DNA of 64,000 bases from Ligilactobacillus apodemi DSM 16634 = JCM 16172 (GTDB lineage Bacteria; Bacillota; Bacilli; Lactobacillales; Lactobacillaceae), in contig NZ_AZFT01000053.1 in NCBI RefSeq assembly GCF_001434405.1, positions 124,001-188,000 on the forward strand. The letters run 5' to 3'. A program made the translations under genes and the position numbers. The notes below the pieces were generated by a model, which was given only the letters and a program-made list of their open reading frames with translations, ran no database searches and was not told where the DNA came from. This document shows positions 15,131 through 24,097 of this stretch, piece by piece; positions within the stretch are counted from its first letter, which is position 1, and every line of letters starts with the position of its first letter.

Positions 15131-16405
15131 ATGAATCAAAAATTTACAGCGTATTTTGAAGAACAAGGCTTTAAGGAACTTTCGCCGATCCAAGCTAAAA
15201 CGCAAGCACTTTTAGCTAAAGGTGAAAATGTGTTAGGGCTCGCTCCTACTGGCTCGGGGAAAACATTAGCATACACTTTGCCGTTATTAGAACAACTTTT
15301 GCCGGGGGATGGAACTCAGCTACTAGTTGTGGCACCTTCACAAGAATTAGCGGCGCAATTGACAAATGTGATTCGTCCTTGGGCTAAACTGATTGATTTA
15401 AACGTTTTAGCCTTGATCGGTGGTGCTAACGTCAAACGCCAGATCGAAAAACTAAAGAAACGCCCGGAAATAGTAATCGGAACTCCGGGTCGGTTACTTA
15501 ACTTGATTAATGATAAAAAATTAAAGTTGCATAAATTAGTTGCAGTGGTTTTTGATGAAGCTGATGATCTTTTAGGTGAAAAAGAGACGTTAGCTGACTG
15601 TCGCGAAATAATTTCTCATGCTCCAGGAGAAACGTCACTTTCCTTTTTCTCAGCGACAAAAGCGCCGATTTTTTCTGAGTTACACCGGTGGTTTGGTGTA
15701 GAACCGGTTGTCGTAGATGTTAGAAATGAAGATCATACTCAAGGCGAAGTGGTGCATTATTTATTAGAAACACCACAAAGAAAGCGCAGTGAAATGTTGC
15801 GAAAATTAGCCCAAGTTGAAGGCTTTTTTGCGTTAGTATTTTTCAAACAAAGTGCAACTTTGAATGATGTTTTTGAAAAATTAAAGCACAGTAATGTTTC
15901 AGTCGCTCGTTTAAATAGTGAACAACGACAAGTTGAACGTGAACAAGCCTTACGTGCCTTAAAAAAACGTGAAATCTCACTTTTGTTGACGACAGATGTG
16001 GCTGCGCGTGGACTAGATATTCCGGATCTACCGGCAGTTGTTAATTATGACCTTCCAAAAGATACCAACACTTATATTCATCGTGTGGGTAGGACTGGAC
16101 GGATGGGAGCAGACGGGATCGTAGTGGATCTTGGAAATGAGCATGATCTGCGCTTGTTTAAACAATTAATCAAAGATGAAGGTTATGATATTAGGGCAGG
16201 CTATCTATATCAACGACAACTTATCGATGATCAAGAAGAATTAGTTAAATTAAGAACGCAAGTCAAGGCAAAAGTCAAAAAAGAAGTGCGCGCTAAAAGA
16301 AAGCAAAACACAGTTGAACCTAAAAAAATCGTCACAGAAAAGAAGAAGCATAAGAAAAAACGTAAACGTGACCAAAAAAATAAAGGAAAGCGTAAGAAAA
16401 AGTAA
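15131..16405 (+). CDS. DEAD-box RNA helicase with basic C-terminal tail
   Basis: A 424-residue helicase. Motif I APTGSGKT is at 38-45; Ia PSQELA, II DEAD (in FDEADDLL), III SAT and VI HRVGRTGRMG are all present. The last ~60 residues are extremely rich in Lys and Arg, a likely RNA-binding tail similar in kind to CshB/YfmL-type helicases. It probably acts in ribosome assembly or cold adaptation. It is co-transcribed with the preceding oxidoreductase gene by spacing. Confidence 0.92.
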   Translation: MNQKFTAYFEEQGFKELSPIQAKTQALLAKGENVLGLAPTGSGKTLAYTLPLLEQLLPGDGTQLLVVAPSQELAAQLTNVIRPWAKLIDLNVLALIGGANVKRQIEKLKKRPEIVIGTPGRLLNLINDKKLKLHKLVAVVFDEADDLLGEKETLADCREIISHAPGETSLSFFSATKAPIFSELHRWFGVEPVVVDVRNEDHTQGEVVHYLLETPQRKRSEMLRKLAQVEGFFALVFFKQSATLNDVFEKLKHSNVSVARLNSEQRQVEREQALRALKKREISLLLTTDVAARGLDIPDLPAVVNYDLPKDTNTYIHRVGRTGRMGADGIVVDLGNEHDLRLFKQLIKDEGYDIRAGYLYQRQLIDDQEELVKLRTQVKAKVKKEVRAKRKQNTVEPKKIVTEKKKHKKKRKRDQKNKGKRKKK

Positions 16406-16472
16406 GAAGTCTATTGGTACAAGTTGATTAAATGGTATACTAACGGTAAATTGACGGAAAGAGGAAGAGAAT

Positions 16473-16886
16473 ATGAAGATTTCAATGAAATTAAATGTTT
16501 CGGCAGAGTACTTATTCCAGCGATTGGTCGATACCGTGATTTATGATGTTAAGCAAGAAACAGGGCAAGAATTAACGGTTGCTGATCTAAACGGTTTGAG
16601 TTACGCCACTAAACTTGACCGCCAAACGAAAGCTGATTTGAGCGTGATCAAGGTAGTTCCTGACCAAAGTTATCATATTCAAGTTGAAACTGACGGCTAT
16701 GTCAAACGTGAAGCGTATGAATTGACTGCTTTAGCTGCAGATCTTGTCCAAGTTGAATATTCGGAGCAAAGTTTTGCTAAGCGCCAAGTATCAAAACTAA
16801 AGGAATTTTTCTTCAAACCGATCGCACAAAGTATTAGGCGGCGTAACTTCATGAAACTTTTAAAAGAGATCGAAGTAGGCTACTAG
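16473..16886 (+). CDS. DUF3284 domain-containing protein
   Basis: A 137-residue protein matching DUF3284, a START-like or SRPBCC-type small family in lactobacilli and streptococci. The characteristic opening strand is MKISMKLNVSAEYLFQRLVDT. The ATG is preceded by AAAGAGGAAGAG. No membrane segments. Function unknown; members often lie near sugar or stress genes, but the neighbours here do not say more. Confidence 0.75.
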   Translation: MKISMKLNVSAEYLFQRLVDTVIYDVKQETGQELTVADLNGLSYATKLDRQTKADLSVIKVVPDQSYHIQVETDGYVKREAYELTALAADLVQVEYSEQSFAKRQVSKLKEFFFKPIAQSIRRRNFMKLLKEIEVGY

Positions 16887-16891
16887 AGCAA

Positions 16892-16920
16892 TTGACTTTG
16901 CACATGTTTCTTCCTATAAT
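16892..16920 (+). promoter_or_regulatory. Promoter of tRNA-Arg
   Basis: -35 TTGACT (16892-16897), 17-bp spacer, consensus -10 TATAAT (16915-16920). The first transcribed bases form a 7-bp hairpin, GGAATAG with CTATTCC (16921-16947), just before the mature tRNA, which would be removed by RNase P. Confidence 0.85.
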
Positions 16921-16953
16921 GGAATAGTTGTTTTGGACGGCTATTCCAATTTT

Positions 16954-17027
16954 GCGCTTGTAGCTCAGCAGGATAGAGCAACCGCCTCCTAAGCGGTAGG
17001 TCATCGGTTCAATTCCGATCAAGCGCA
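16954..17027 (+). tRNA. tRNA-Arg (anticodon CCT)
   Basis: A 74-nt cloverleaf. The acceptor stem GCGCTTG pairs with CAAGCGC, the anticodon stem ACCGC with GCGGT around loop CTCCTAA (anticodon CCT), and the T arm contains GGTTCAATTCC. The discriminator base is A and CCA is not encoded. It reads AGG codons and has its own promoter and terminator. tRNA-Arg genes are common integration sites, but no integrase or repeated 3' end is seen nearby. Confidence 0.97.
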
Positions 17028-17087
17028 TTACATATCCTTGTAAATTGGGCAATCAAAGCTTTTTTGCCCACCAAGATATCCCCCTAA

Positions 17088-17118
17088 AAAGTGTACCGAT
17101 TTTGGTGCGCTTTTTTTG
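17088..17118 (+). terminator. Terminator after tRNA-Arg
   Basis: AAAGTGTACC (17088-17097) pairs with GGTGCGCTTT (17104-17113) using two G-T pairs, followed by a T run. Confidence 0.75.
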
Positions 17119-17189
17119 TGCATAATACTGGCTCAATTGACCAAGATTGGTTAATATTTGAGAAGAAATAAAAGTTAGAGGTGATCAAA

Positions 17190-17621
17190 TTGTTTAAAAA
17201 TTTAGTTCAAGGTGCGTTAGGTAATTATTCTGAAGTTAGTGTGCGAGAACTTACCCAAAAATATGGTGACTTTTTATTTGAAGAAGAAATGATCAATAGT
17301 GGGTATCGTTTGATCAGAGATGCTTTACTATTTACTAATTACCGTATTATTTTTGTTGATAAGCAAGGTGCTACAGGGAAAAAAGTAGCCTATCATTCGA
17401 TTTATCTAGATGGAATCGTGGATGTTACTGTTGAAACTGCTGGCTTTGGGGTCGATGATAGTGAAATTGAGATCACATTTTTAGAAAATGTTTATCAAAA
17501 GCCACATGATGAGGTCTTAAAGACGGTAAAATTTGAATTTCCAAAAAGTTTAGATATTTTACCATTATATCGCTATTTAGGTAACTTAGTTTTAGAAAAT
17601 CGTAGTCGGATCAATCGCTAA
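17190..17621 (+). CDS. PH domain-containing protein (YvbH-like)
   Basis: A 143-residue protein of the bacterial pleckstrin-homology group. The PH-like beta barrel covers about 30-135, with RDALLFTNYRIIFVDKQG as the typical strand pair. The start is taken as TTG 17190, since AGAGGTGAT would then be the ribosome binding site; GTG 17181 would overlap that site. Cytoplasmic, role unknown. Confidence 0.8.
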   Translation: MFKNLVQGALGNYSEVSVRELTQKYGDFLFEEEMINSGYRLIRDALLFTNYRIIFVDKQGATGKKVAYHSIYLDGIVDVTVETAGFGVDDSEIEITFLENVYQKPHDEVLKTVKFEFPKSLDILPLYRYLGNLVLENRSRINR

Positions 17622-17701
17622 AAGAATCGTTAGCCAATGGTTTAGTGGTTAGGGGCATTATGTTATAATTAGTAGGTATAAAAATGAAAAAGGGTGACTA
17701 G

Positions 17702-18307
17702 ATGGAAAATCATTATTATTCAAAAAATCCAACGGTAGAACACGAGGAAAAAAATTGGAATTTTGAATTGTTAGGCAACGATTTTTCCTTTGTGACGGAT
17801 AACGGTGTATTTTCCAAGAATACCGTTGATTATGGTTCTCGGGTGTTGTTAGCTGCCCTTAGTAACACTTCTTTTACTGGCAAAGTGCTTGATGTGGGTT
17901 GTGGCTATGGCCCAATTGGGCTAGCTTTAGCTAAGAAAAATCCTGAAGCGCATTTTGATTTGGTTGATGTTAATGAGTTAGCGCTTGAACTTGCTAAAAA
18001 GAATGCGGCTCAAAATCAAGTTGCCAATGTGTCGATTTATGAATCAAATGCTTATACGAACGTAAAGGCTGATGATTATGAGGCAATTGTAACTAATCCA
18101 CCGATCCGTGCTGGCAAGCAAGTTGTCCATGACATTTTAGCGAATGCCTATGACCATCTAAAGGTAGGAGGCACTTTGATTGCTGTGTTACAAAAGAAGC
18201 AAGGCGCCCCTTCTGCCAAGAAAAAAATGACGGAAGTTTTTGGTAATTGTGAAGTGATCTTAAAGGATAAGGGTTATTTCATTTTACAGAGTGTAAAAGA
18301 AGGATGA
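17702..18307 (+). CDS. Class I SAM-dependent methyltransferase, RsmC-like
   Basis: A 201-residue methyltransferase. The SAM-binding motif I is LDVGCGYGPIGLALA (about 60-74) and the catalytic NPPI motif is at about 137-140, the pattern of RsmC/RsmD-type N2-guanine rRNA methyltransferases. It lacks the N-terminal pseudo-domain of E. coli RsmC, as in Bacillus YbxB. Its stop overlaps the tadA start (ATGA), so the two are translationally coupled. Confidence 0.88.
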   Translation: MENHYYSKNPTVEHEEKNWNFELLGNDFSFVTDNGVFSKNTVDYGSRVLLAALSNTSFTGKVLDVGCGYGPIGLALAKKNPEAHFDLVDVNELALELAKKNAAQNQVANVSIYESNAYTNVKADDYEAIVTNPPIRAGKQVVHDILANAYDHLKVGGTLIAVLQKKQGAPSAKKKMTEVFGNCEVILKDKGYFILQSVKEG

Positions 18308-18759
18308 AAGAGCAAGTTTTCTACATGCAAGAAGCGCTAAGGGAAGCTAAAAAAGCAGTACAATTAGGGGAAGTTCCGATTGGTTGTGTCGTTGTTTACC
18401 AAGGAAAGATCATTGGTCGGGGGCATAATCTGCGTGAAACAACGGCTCAAGCGGAAAAGCATGCCGAAATGATCGCAATCAGTCAAGCAAATGACGCTTT
18501 ACAAAGTTGGCGTTTGCCTGAAGCTGAGTTGTATGTGACGCTAGAACCTTGCCCAATGTGTAGTGGTGCGATCATCAATTCACGAATCGCTAAAGTTTAT
18601 TATGGAGCACCAGATGAAAAAGCTGGAACTGCTGGAACTTTGATGAATCTTTTGACTGATCCACGGTTCAATCATTGCGTCCAAGTTGAAAAAGGGCTTT
18701 TACGCACAGAATGCAGTCAAATTTTGAGTGATTTTTTTGCTAAACTACGTAAAAAATAA
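18304..18759 (+). CDS. tadA: tRNA-specific adenosine-34 deaminase
   Basis: A 151-residue cytidine-deaminase-fold enzyme that converts A34 to inosine in tRNA-Arg(ACG). The zinc and catalytic residues are H53 and E55 in the HAE motif and C83, C86 in PCPMC. Full length. It overlaps the methyltransferase gene by 4 bp. The SRP RNA and dnaX follow, a common order in lactobacilli. Confidence 0.96.
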   Translation: MKEQVFYMQEALREAKKAVQLGEVPIGCVVVYQGKIIGRGHNLRETTAQAEKHAEMIAISQANDALQSWRLPEAELYVTLEPCPMCSGAIINSRIAKVYYGAPDEKAGTAGTLMNLLTDPRFNHCVQVEKGLLRTECSQILSDFFAKLRKK

Positions 18760-18814
18760 AAATAATTGATTTAAAGACTGGATATTTTATTTAATTTCAT
18801 GTAATATAGAATAT

Positions 18815-18910
18815 GCCGTAAGGCCTTAAGGCAATGTTGTCCTTACGAATTGTGTCAGGTCCGGAAGGAAGCAGCACTAAGTTTGGTTCAGCTTGTGCCT
18901 TAAGTTAATA
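18815..18910 (+). ncRNA. ffs: Signal recognition particle RNA, small bacterial type
   Basis: The invariant apical domain is seen as GTCAGGTCCGGAAGGAAGCA (18853-18872) with GCAGCAC after it. The arms CCTTAAGGCA (about 18823-18833) and TGCCTTAAG (about 18896-18904) close the hairpin. This is the ~90-nt 4.5S-like RNA that binds Ffh and directs membrane proteins. Exact ends are estimated to within about 10 nt. Confidence 0.93.
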
Positions 18911-18921
18911 TGAAATTAGAC

Positions 18922-18956
18922 TCTCGGTCGTCTCACTCGATCGAGATTTTTTTTTA
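18922..18956 (+). terminator. Terminator after the SRP RNA
   Basis: TCTCGGTCG (18922-18930) pairs with CGATCGAGA (18938-18946), followed by nine T. Confidence 0.85.
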
Positions 18957-18980
18957 GACTAAGAAAGGAAGCAATAGTTG

Positions 18981-20708
18981 ATGAGCTATCAGGCTTTATA
19001 CCGTGTCTGGCGTCCGCAAGTTTTTGATGACTTAGTGGGACAAGAATTTATCACTAAGACGTTAAAAAATGCGCTAATGACTAAACAGACAACACATGCC
19101 TATTTGTTTACTGGCCCACGAGGAACTGGTAAGACATCGGCCGCTAAAATTTTTGCTAAGGCGATCAATTGTCGTTATCAAAAAGATGGCGAACCTTGCA
19201 ATGAATGTGAGACTTGTCAAGCCATTACCGCAGGGCGTCTAAACGATGTGATCGAAATTGATGCTGCCTCAAACAATGGCGTCGAAGAGATCCGTGATAT
19301 TCGCGATAAGGCAAAATATGCTCCGACGCAAGCGGATTACAAGGTATATATCATTGATGAAGTCCATATGCTTTCGACTGGAGCTTTTAATGCCTTATTA
19401 AAAACGTTAGAAGAACCACCGGCAAATGTTGTTTTTATTTTAGCAACGACCGAACCACATAAGATCCCGACTACGATCATTTCACGGACGCAACGCTTTG
19501 ACTTTAAGCGCATTACTCCGCAAGCAATCTTGCAACGGATGGAATACATTTTGCAACAAAAAAATCTGTCCTATGATGAAAAGGCACTTAAAGTTATTGC
19601 TAAAGCTGCTGAAGGTGGAATGCGTGATGCCTTGAGTATTTTAGATCAAGTGCTTTCGTTTGGTGATAATGAAGTCACAATGGATAACGCACTGTTGGTA
19701 ACGGGAAGTGTAACACGGGATAATTTGACTAAATTTTTACATCAAGTGGTTGCCAAAGATACAAGTAGTGCGTTAGCAACGATCCATGATATTTTAGAAG
19801 ATGGTAAGGATGCCACGCGCATGATCGAGGATCTGATAAACTACTGTCGTGATCTTTTGTTATATCAACAAGCACCTCAGATCGTTGAAGAAAGCGAGCT
19901 GGGAATGTTAGATGATGATTTTAAACAGTTTGCCAGTGAAGTCGACCCAGAATTACTTTATCAAATGATCGATATTTTAAATGAACAACAAGAAAATATG
20001 CGTTTTACTTCGCACGAATCGGTATATTTGGAAGTACTAACGGTCAAATTATCACGCTTACGTAGTCGTGAAGTGCCAGTCGCTAAAGCCCAGATCTCTT
20101 CTGACCCTGCAACTGATGCTAAAGTTTCCCAACTACAAAAGCAGTTAAATGAGTTAGAAAAAAGCTTTAAAGAGCTACAAAATTCAAGTGGTGCCAAAGT
20201 AACTGTGGCTAAGCCTAAAAAAGTTGCGCGCCCACAGTCACAAACTGGCGAAGTAAAGCTCAATTTAAGTAAAATCTATGAAGTTTTAAGTCAAGCTTCC
20301 AAAAGCGAGTTACTCCAAGTGCGTGAGCTTTGGGGCGATTTGCTGAACATGTTAAATGTTACGCAACGCGCTTTGATGAATGTTGCCCAACCGGTTGCTG
20401 CTGGGAAAGGTGGAATCGTGATCGGCTTTGAGTACGATATTTTGTGTCAACGAGCTCAAGCTGATCAAGAATTGCAAGATGTACTAGAAAATAATTTGAG
20501 TCGCTTGCTAGGTGAAGCACCAAAATTGATATTTATTCCTGGCAATCGTTGGCCTGAGATCCGGCAGCGTTACTTAAGTGAACATGGCACCGCTAGTAAT
20601 GAAGCTACTAAAAAAGAAGAAGTATCTAAAACTCAAACAGTGCCCCCAATCGTTTCTAAGGCACAAGAATTATTTGGTGCTGATTTGATTGAAATAAAAA
20701 ATGATTAA
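18981..20708 (+). CDS. dnaX: DNA polymerase III subunit gamma/tau
   Basis: A 575-residue clamp-loader ATPase from the ATG at 18981 (a TTG codon directly before it is in frame). Walker A GPRGTGKT is at 45-52, the four-Cys zinc module at C64, C73, C76, C79, and the DEVHML Walker B and SRT sensor 1 motifs follow. Residues ~370-420 are a linker with coiled-coil character, and the C-terminal ~170 residues form the tau-like extension. It heads the dnaX-ybaB-recR-yaaL run. No in-frame A AAA AAG slippery site was found. Confidence 0.97.
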   Translation: MSYQALYRVWRPQVFDDLVGQEFITKTLKNALMTKQTTHAYLFTGPRGTGKTSAAKIFAKAINCRYQKDGEPCNECETCQAITAGRLNDVIEIDAASNNGVEEIRDIRDKAKYAPTQADYKVYIIDEVHMLSTGAFNALLKTLEEPPANVVFILATTEPHKIPTTIISRTQRFDFKRITPQAILQRMEYILQQKNLSYDEKALKVIAKAAEGGMRDALSILDQVLSFGDNEVTMDNALLVTGSVTRDNLTKFLHQVVAKDTSSALATIHDILEDGKDATRMIEDLINYCRDLLLYQQAPQIVEESELGMLDDDFKQFASEVDPELLYQMIDILNEQQENMRFTSHESVYLEVLTVKLSRLRSREVPVAKAQISSDPATDAKVSQLQKQLNELEKSFKELQNSSGAKVTVAKPKKVARPQSQTGEVKLNLSKIYEVLSQASKSELLQVRELWGDLLNMLNVTQRALMNVAQPVAAGKGGIVIGFEYDILCQRAQADQELQDVLENNLSRLLGEAPKLIFIPGNRWPEIRQRYLSEHGTASNEATKKEEVSKTQTVPPIVSKAQELFGADLIEIKND

Positions 20709-20729
20709 CTTTTGAAAGGATGATTTATT

Positions 20730-21041
20730 ATGATGCGTGGGATGAACATGCAAGGTATGATGAAACAAATGCAAAAATTGCAAAAACAAATGCAAAAGGA
20801 TCAAGAAGAATTACATGCGACGGTCTTTGAAGGACATGCTTCTGATGATGCCGTAGTTGTAAAATTTACCGGGGATCATAAAATGACTGATATTGCAATC
20901 AAAGAAGAAGCAGTTGATCCAGATGACGTTGATATGTTACAAGATTTGATCATTATGGCGGTCAACGATGCTATGGTCAAAATTGATGATCAAACACAAA
21001 AAACAATGGGTAAATATTCCCATAACATGCCAGGATTCTAA
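20730..21041 (+). CDS. YbaB/EbfC family nucleoid-associated protein
   Basis: A 103-residue DNA-binding protein. The Met/Gln/Lys-rich N-terminal helix ([19 protein letters not shown]) and the central beta segment [14 protein letters not shown] are typical. It forms dimers that bind DNA as tweezers. It sits between dnaX and recR, the usual place across Firmicutes, with GAAAGGATG as ribosome binding site. Confidence 0.95.
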   Translation: MMRGMNMQGMMKQMQKLQKQMQKDQEELHATVFEGHASDDAVVVKFTGDHKMTDIAIKEEAVDPDDVDMLQDLIIMAVNDAMVKIDDQTQKTMGKYSHNMPGF

Positions 21042-21076
21042 CCTTTAACTTAATTGTTTGAAAGAAGAGATGTGTG

Positions 21077-21676
21077 ATGCAATATCCAGAACCGATCGCT
21101 AAACTGATCGATAGTTATTTAAAATTACCAGGAATTGGTGAAAAAACGGCAACCCGCCTTGCCTTTTACACGATCGATATGGATCAAAGTGATGTTGTTT
21201 CATTTTCAAAAGCTTTGATCTCGGCTAAAAATGACCTACATTACTGCAAGATTTGTGGCAATATTACTGAAAGTGATCCATGTGCGATCTGTGCTGATAA
21301 GTCACGTGATCAAAGTCAAGTGATCGTGGTTGAACAAGTCAAAGACGTAATGGCTTTGGAAAAAATGCGTGAATATCACGGGTTGTACCATGTATTACAC
21401 GGAGTTTTATCCCCAATTGAGGGTAAGGGTCCAGAAGATATCAATATCACTAGTTTAGTTAAAAGATTGCAACAAAATGATGCGATCAAAGAAATTATTT
21501 TGGCTACCAATGCGACGCCTGAAGGAGAAGCTACGGCAACCTACATTTCTCGTTTGATCAAACCTTCTGGCATCGTGACAACTCGTTTGGCTCACGGCTT
21601 AGCGGTAGGTAGTGATATTGAATATGCTGATGAAATGACGCTGTTTAAAGCGATCGAAGGTAGACAAGAAATCTAG
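21077..21676 (+). CDS. recR: Recombination mediator protein RecR
   Basis: A 199-residue protein of full family length. The helix-hairpin-helix [14 protein letters not shown] is at 17-30, the zinc finger has C57, C60, C69 and C72, and the Toprim domain follows ([12 protein letters not shown]). Works with RecO and RecF to load RecA at gaps. The ATG at 21077 is preferred to the GTG one codon upstream. Confidence 0.96.
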   Translation: MQYPEPIAKLIDSYLKLPGIGEKTATRLAFYTIDMDQSDVVSFSKALISAKNDLHYCKICGNITESDPCAICADKSRDQSQVIVVEQVKDVMALEKMREYHGLYHVLHGVLSPIEGKGPEDINITSLVKRLQQNDAIKEIILATNATPEGEATATYISRLIKPSGIVTTRLAHGLAVGSDIEYADEMTLFKAIEGRQEI

Positions 21677-21689
21677 TGAGGTGGAAGCA

Positions 21690-21929
21690 ATGTTTGGAAA
21701 AAAGAAACAAAAACTCAGAAGAGCATACAATGAGCTTTTGTTACAAGATATTGATAATGCCAAACTAGGCTGGGATCATGCTCGGCAAACTAAAGCTGCA
21801 GTTTATGATGTTGATGAAGAATTGATCGCTGAGGTTGCTTTGGCTAAAGCTAGATATGAATTTTTATATCGCGAAGCTAAACTTCGAAAAGTAAAAGGTC
21901 ATATTCAGGCCTCAGTGCTTGATTATTAA
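21690..21929 (+). CDS. YaaL family protein (DUF2508)
   Basis: A 79-residue helical protein beginning MFGKKKQKLRRAYNELLLQDI, matching the YaaL family that follows recR in many Firmicutes. GAGGTGG lies 5 bp before the ATG at 21690, so the upstream GTG at 21681, which is part of that site, is not the start. Function unknown. Confidence 0.88.
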   Translation: MFGKKKQKLRRAYNELLLQDIDNAKLGWDHARQTKAAVYDVDEELIAEVALAKARYEFLYREAKLRKVKGHIQASVLDY

Positions 21930-21938
21930 TTAAGTAAA

Positions 21939-21978
21939 AGTCTGTCAAAACAGTCTAACTGATCTGACAGGCTTTTTA
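21939..21978 (+). terminator. Terminator after yaaL
   Basis: AGTCTGTCA pairs with TGACAGGCT (one G-T pair), followed by a T run. Confidence 0.75.
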
Positions 21979-22055
21979 GTTTGAAAAGTAAGCAATAGAC
22001 AGTGTAATGATGTTAAAGTAAAATGAAAGCAGTAAATAAAAATGGGGTTTTGAAG

Positions 22056-22691
22056 GTGAATGGACTTTTTGTAACGTTTGAAGGAACCGATGGGTCAGGA
22101 AAAACAAGTGTAATAAATCAAATCGAAGAAAAGTTAAAAGCAGCTGGAATCGATTATTTACGGACACGTGAACCAGGTGGAAATCGAATTTCTGAGCAGA
22201 TTCGTAATATTATTTTAGATGTGCGTTTTACGGAGATGGATGAACGAACTGAGGCGTTGTTATATGCTGCTGCTCGGCGGCAACACTTAGTCGAAACTGT
22301 ACTACCAGCATTAGCAGCTGGGAAATTGGTCTTGTGTGATCGCTTTGTTGATAGTTCGTTAGTGTATCAAGGGGCTGGAAGAAAGATCGGGATCGCTGAA
22401 GTGGCAGAAATGAATAAATTTGCCACAGCCGGATTAGAACCAGATTTGACTTTTTATCTGGAGATCGAACCAGAATTAGGCTTGAAACGGATCAAAAAAA
22501 ATCGTCAAAATGAGATAAATCGTTTAGATAAAGAACAGTTGGATTTTTATCATACTGTAGCTAATGCTTACCAACAGTTAGCACAAAAGTATCCTAAACG
22601 AATCGTCAAGATCGATGCTAGTCAGCCATTAGCTGATGTAGTAGCAGATACTTATGCGGTATTGCAGCAAAAGTTTAATAGGGGTGTTTAA
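22056..22691 (+). CDS. tmk: Thymidylate kinase
   Basis: A 211-residue kinase that makes dTDP. P-loop FEGTDGSGKTS is at about 8-18, the DR motif in LCDRFVDSSLVYQGAGR near 93-110, then the lid. The GTG at 22056 is chosen: GGGG at 22044-22047 is 8 bp upstream and the protein then starts MNGLFVTFEG as in relatives. The ATG at 22023 lacks a ribosome binding site. It is followed 1 bp later by darA. Confidence 0.93.
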   Translation: MNGLFVTFEGTDGSGKTSVINQIEEKLKAAGIDYLRTREPGGNRISEQIRNIILDVRFTEMDERTEALLYAAARRQHLVETVLPALAAGKLVLCDRFVDSSLVYQGAGRKIGIAEVAEMNKFATAGLEPDLTFYLEIEPELGLKRIKKNRQNEINRLDKEQLDFYHTVANAYQQLAQKYPKRIVKIDASQPLADVVADTYAVLQQKFNRGV

Positions 22692-22692
22692 A

Positions 22693-23016
22693 ATGAAAAT
22701 GATCATTGCAGTTGTGCAAGATAAGGACAGTAATCAATTAAGTAATGCCTTTATTGAAGCTGATGTACGGGCAACTAAGCTTTCAACGACTGGGGGCTTT
22801 TTACGTTCAGGTAATACAACCTTTATGATCGGGATCGATGACGAACGGGTGGATGAAGTTTTAGAGATCATTAAGCAATCTTCATCAAAACGTGGAGAGT
22901 ACTTAGTTCCACCCGTAAATGTCGAAGGTCAAGCTGAAACAACTTATCCCTTAGAAATAGAAGTCGGGGGAGCGACAGTTTTTATTTTACCGGTAGAACG
23001 CTTTTTACATTTTTAA
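22693..23016 (+). CDS. darA: Cyclic-di-AMP receptor DarA/PstA (DUF970)
   Basis: A 107-residue PII-like protein, beginning MKMIIAVVQDKDSNQL and containing TKLSTTGGFLRSGNTTFMIG, the family signature around the c-di-AMP site. It senses the second messenger that controls potassium and osmolyte balance. Its place between tmk and holB is conserved in Firmicutes. A KimA-type potassium importer, a class controlled by c-di-AMP in relatives, is at 35722 in this window. Confidence 0.94.
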   Translation: MKMIIAVVQDKDSNQLSNAFIEADVRATKLSTTGGFLRSGNTTFMIGIDDERVDEVLEIIKQSSSKRGEYLVPPVNVEGQAETTYPLEIEVGGATVFILPVERFLHF

Positions 23017-23083
23017 TGCAAGTAGCGTTAAAATATATTTAGAAAGGGAAAGCTATATTAGTACATATATAGTAGGTGCTTGA

Positions 23084-24076
23084 ATGGAACAGTCGATCAC
23101 AGAGCTACAACCACGATTGACCGAACATTTCGCAAAGTTAGTGGATACTAATAAATTAGCGCATGCGTATTTATTTTCGGGACCACGTGGGACTGGAAAA
23201 AATAAATTGGCTCACTGGGTAGCGCAAGCCGTATTTTGTCAAAATAAAACTGCGGGCTATCCATGTTTAAAATGTAATGATTGTCGGCGGATATCACAAA
23301 ATAATCAGCCTGATGTAGTTGAGATCAAACCGGATGGTGCTTCGATCAAAGTTGAGCAGATCAGGTATTTGAAATCGGAATTCGTTAAAAGTGGGATCGA
23401 AGGTAATCGGAAACTTTTTATTATTCAAAATGCAGAAAAAATGACGACTAGTGCGGCTAACAGTCTCTTGAAGTTTTTAGAAGAGCCTAGCGGTGATGTG
23501 ACTGCCTTTTTGCTGACTGATAGTTTGAATCAAATTTTACCGACGATCGTTTCACGTTGCCAATTAGTCGAACTTTCATCTTTGACCACTAAAAAGATGA
23601 TCAATAAGTTGGTAGGGTTAGGTGTTACTCCTGAAAAGGCCAATTTGTTAGCGCATTTGACCAATAGCCAAAAAGAAGCTAGCGAATTAGAACAAGACGA
23701 AGAATTTACCCAATTATTAGCCCATTTATGGGAATGGTTCAATCAAGTCTTACGTAACGATTGGCGCGCTTTTGTAGGCGTTCAGACTAAGCTAATGCCA
23801 TATGCCACTGATAATGAACGCCAAGAGCGTTTGATCCAACTAATATTATTACTGACACGCGATATTTTATTATTAAAATATGGAAAAAATGAGGACGTTG
23901 CCTTTATAATGTATAGTGAAGAGCTTAGCCAGCGAAATTTGAATATTTCTGAGAGTGGAGCAATTCGAGCTGTCGAGGCGGTACTTTCGACTAAACGGCA
24001 GCGTGCAGTAAATGTTTCGTTCCAAAACGTTTTAGAGGCATTGACATTGAATTTGTGCAGTTGGTACCAAGAATGA
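23084..24076 (+). CDS. holB: DNA polymerase III subunit delta'
   Basis: A 330-residue clamp-loader subunit. The P-loop position reads GPRGTGKN (33-40) with Asn instead of Thr/Ser after the Lys, consistent with delta' not hydrolysing ATP. A Cys4 zinc module (CQNKTAGYPCLKCNDC) and the SRC arginine-finger motif are present. It follows darA and precedes yabA. Confidence 0.95.
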   Translation: MEQSITELQPRLTEHFAKLVDTNKLAHAYLFSGPRGTGKNKLAHWVAQAVFCQNKTAGYPCLKCNDCRRISQNNQPDVVEIKPDGASIKVEQIRYLKSEFVKSGIEGNRKLFIIQNAEKMTTSAANSLLKFLEEPSGDVTAFLLTDSLNQILPTIVSRCQLVELSSLTTKKMINKLVGLGVTPEKANLLAHLTNSQKEASELEQDEEFTQLLAHLWEWFNQVLRNDWRAFVGVQTKLMPYATDNERQERLIQLILLLTRDILLLKYGKNEDVAFIMYSEELSQRNLNISESGAIRAVEAVLSTKRQRAVNVSFQNVLEALTLNLCSWYQE

Positions 24077-24097
24077 TGACAGTTTGAAGGTGATTTT

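Noticed and set aside
16954-17027. tRNA-Arg as an integration site of a mobile element
   Set aside because: No integrase, no repeat of the tRNA 3' end and no accessory genes are seen downstream; the neighbours are core genes.
20158-20164. A6G run in dnaX as a possible -1 frameshift site
   Set aside because: The reading frame is GAA AAA AGC, so the heptamer is not in the A-AAA-AAG phase needed for slippage.
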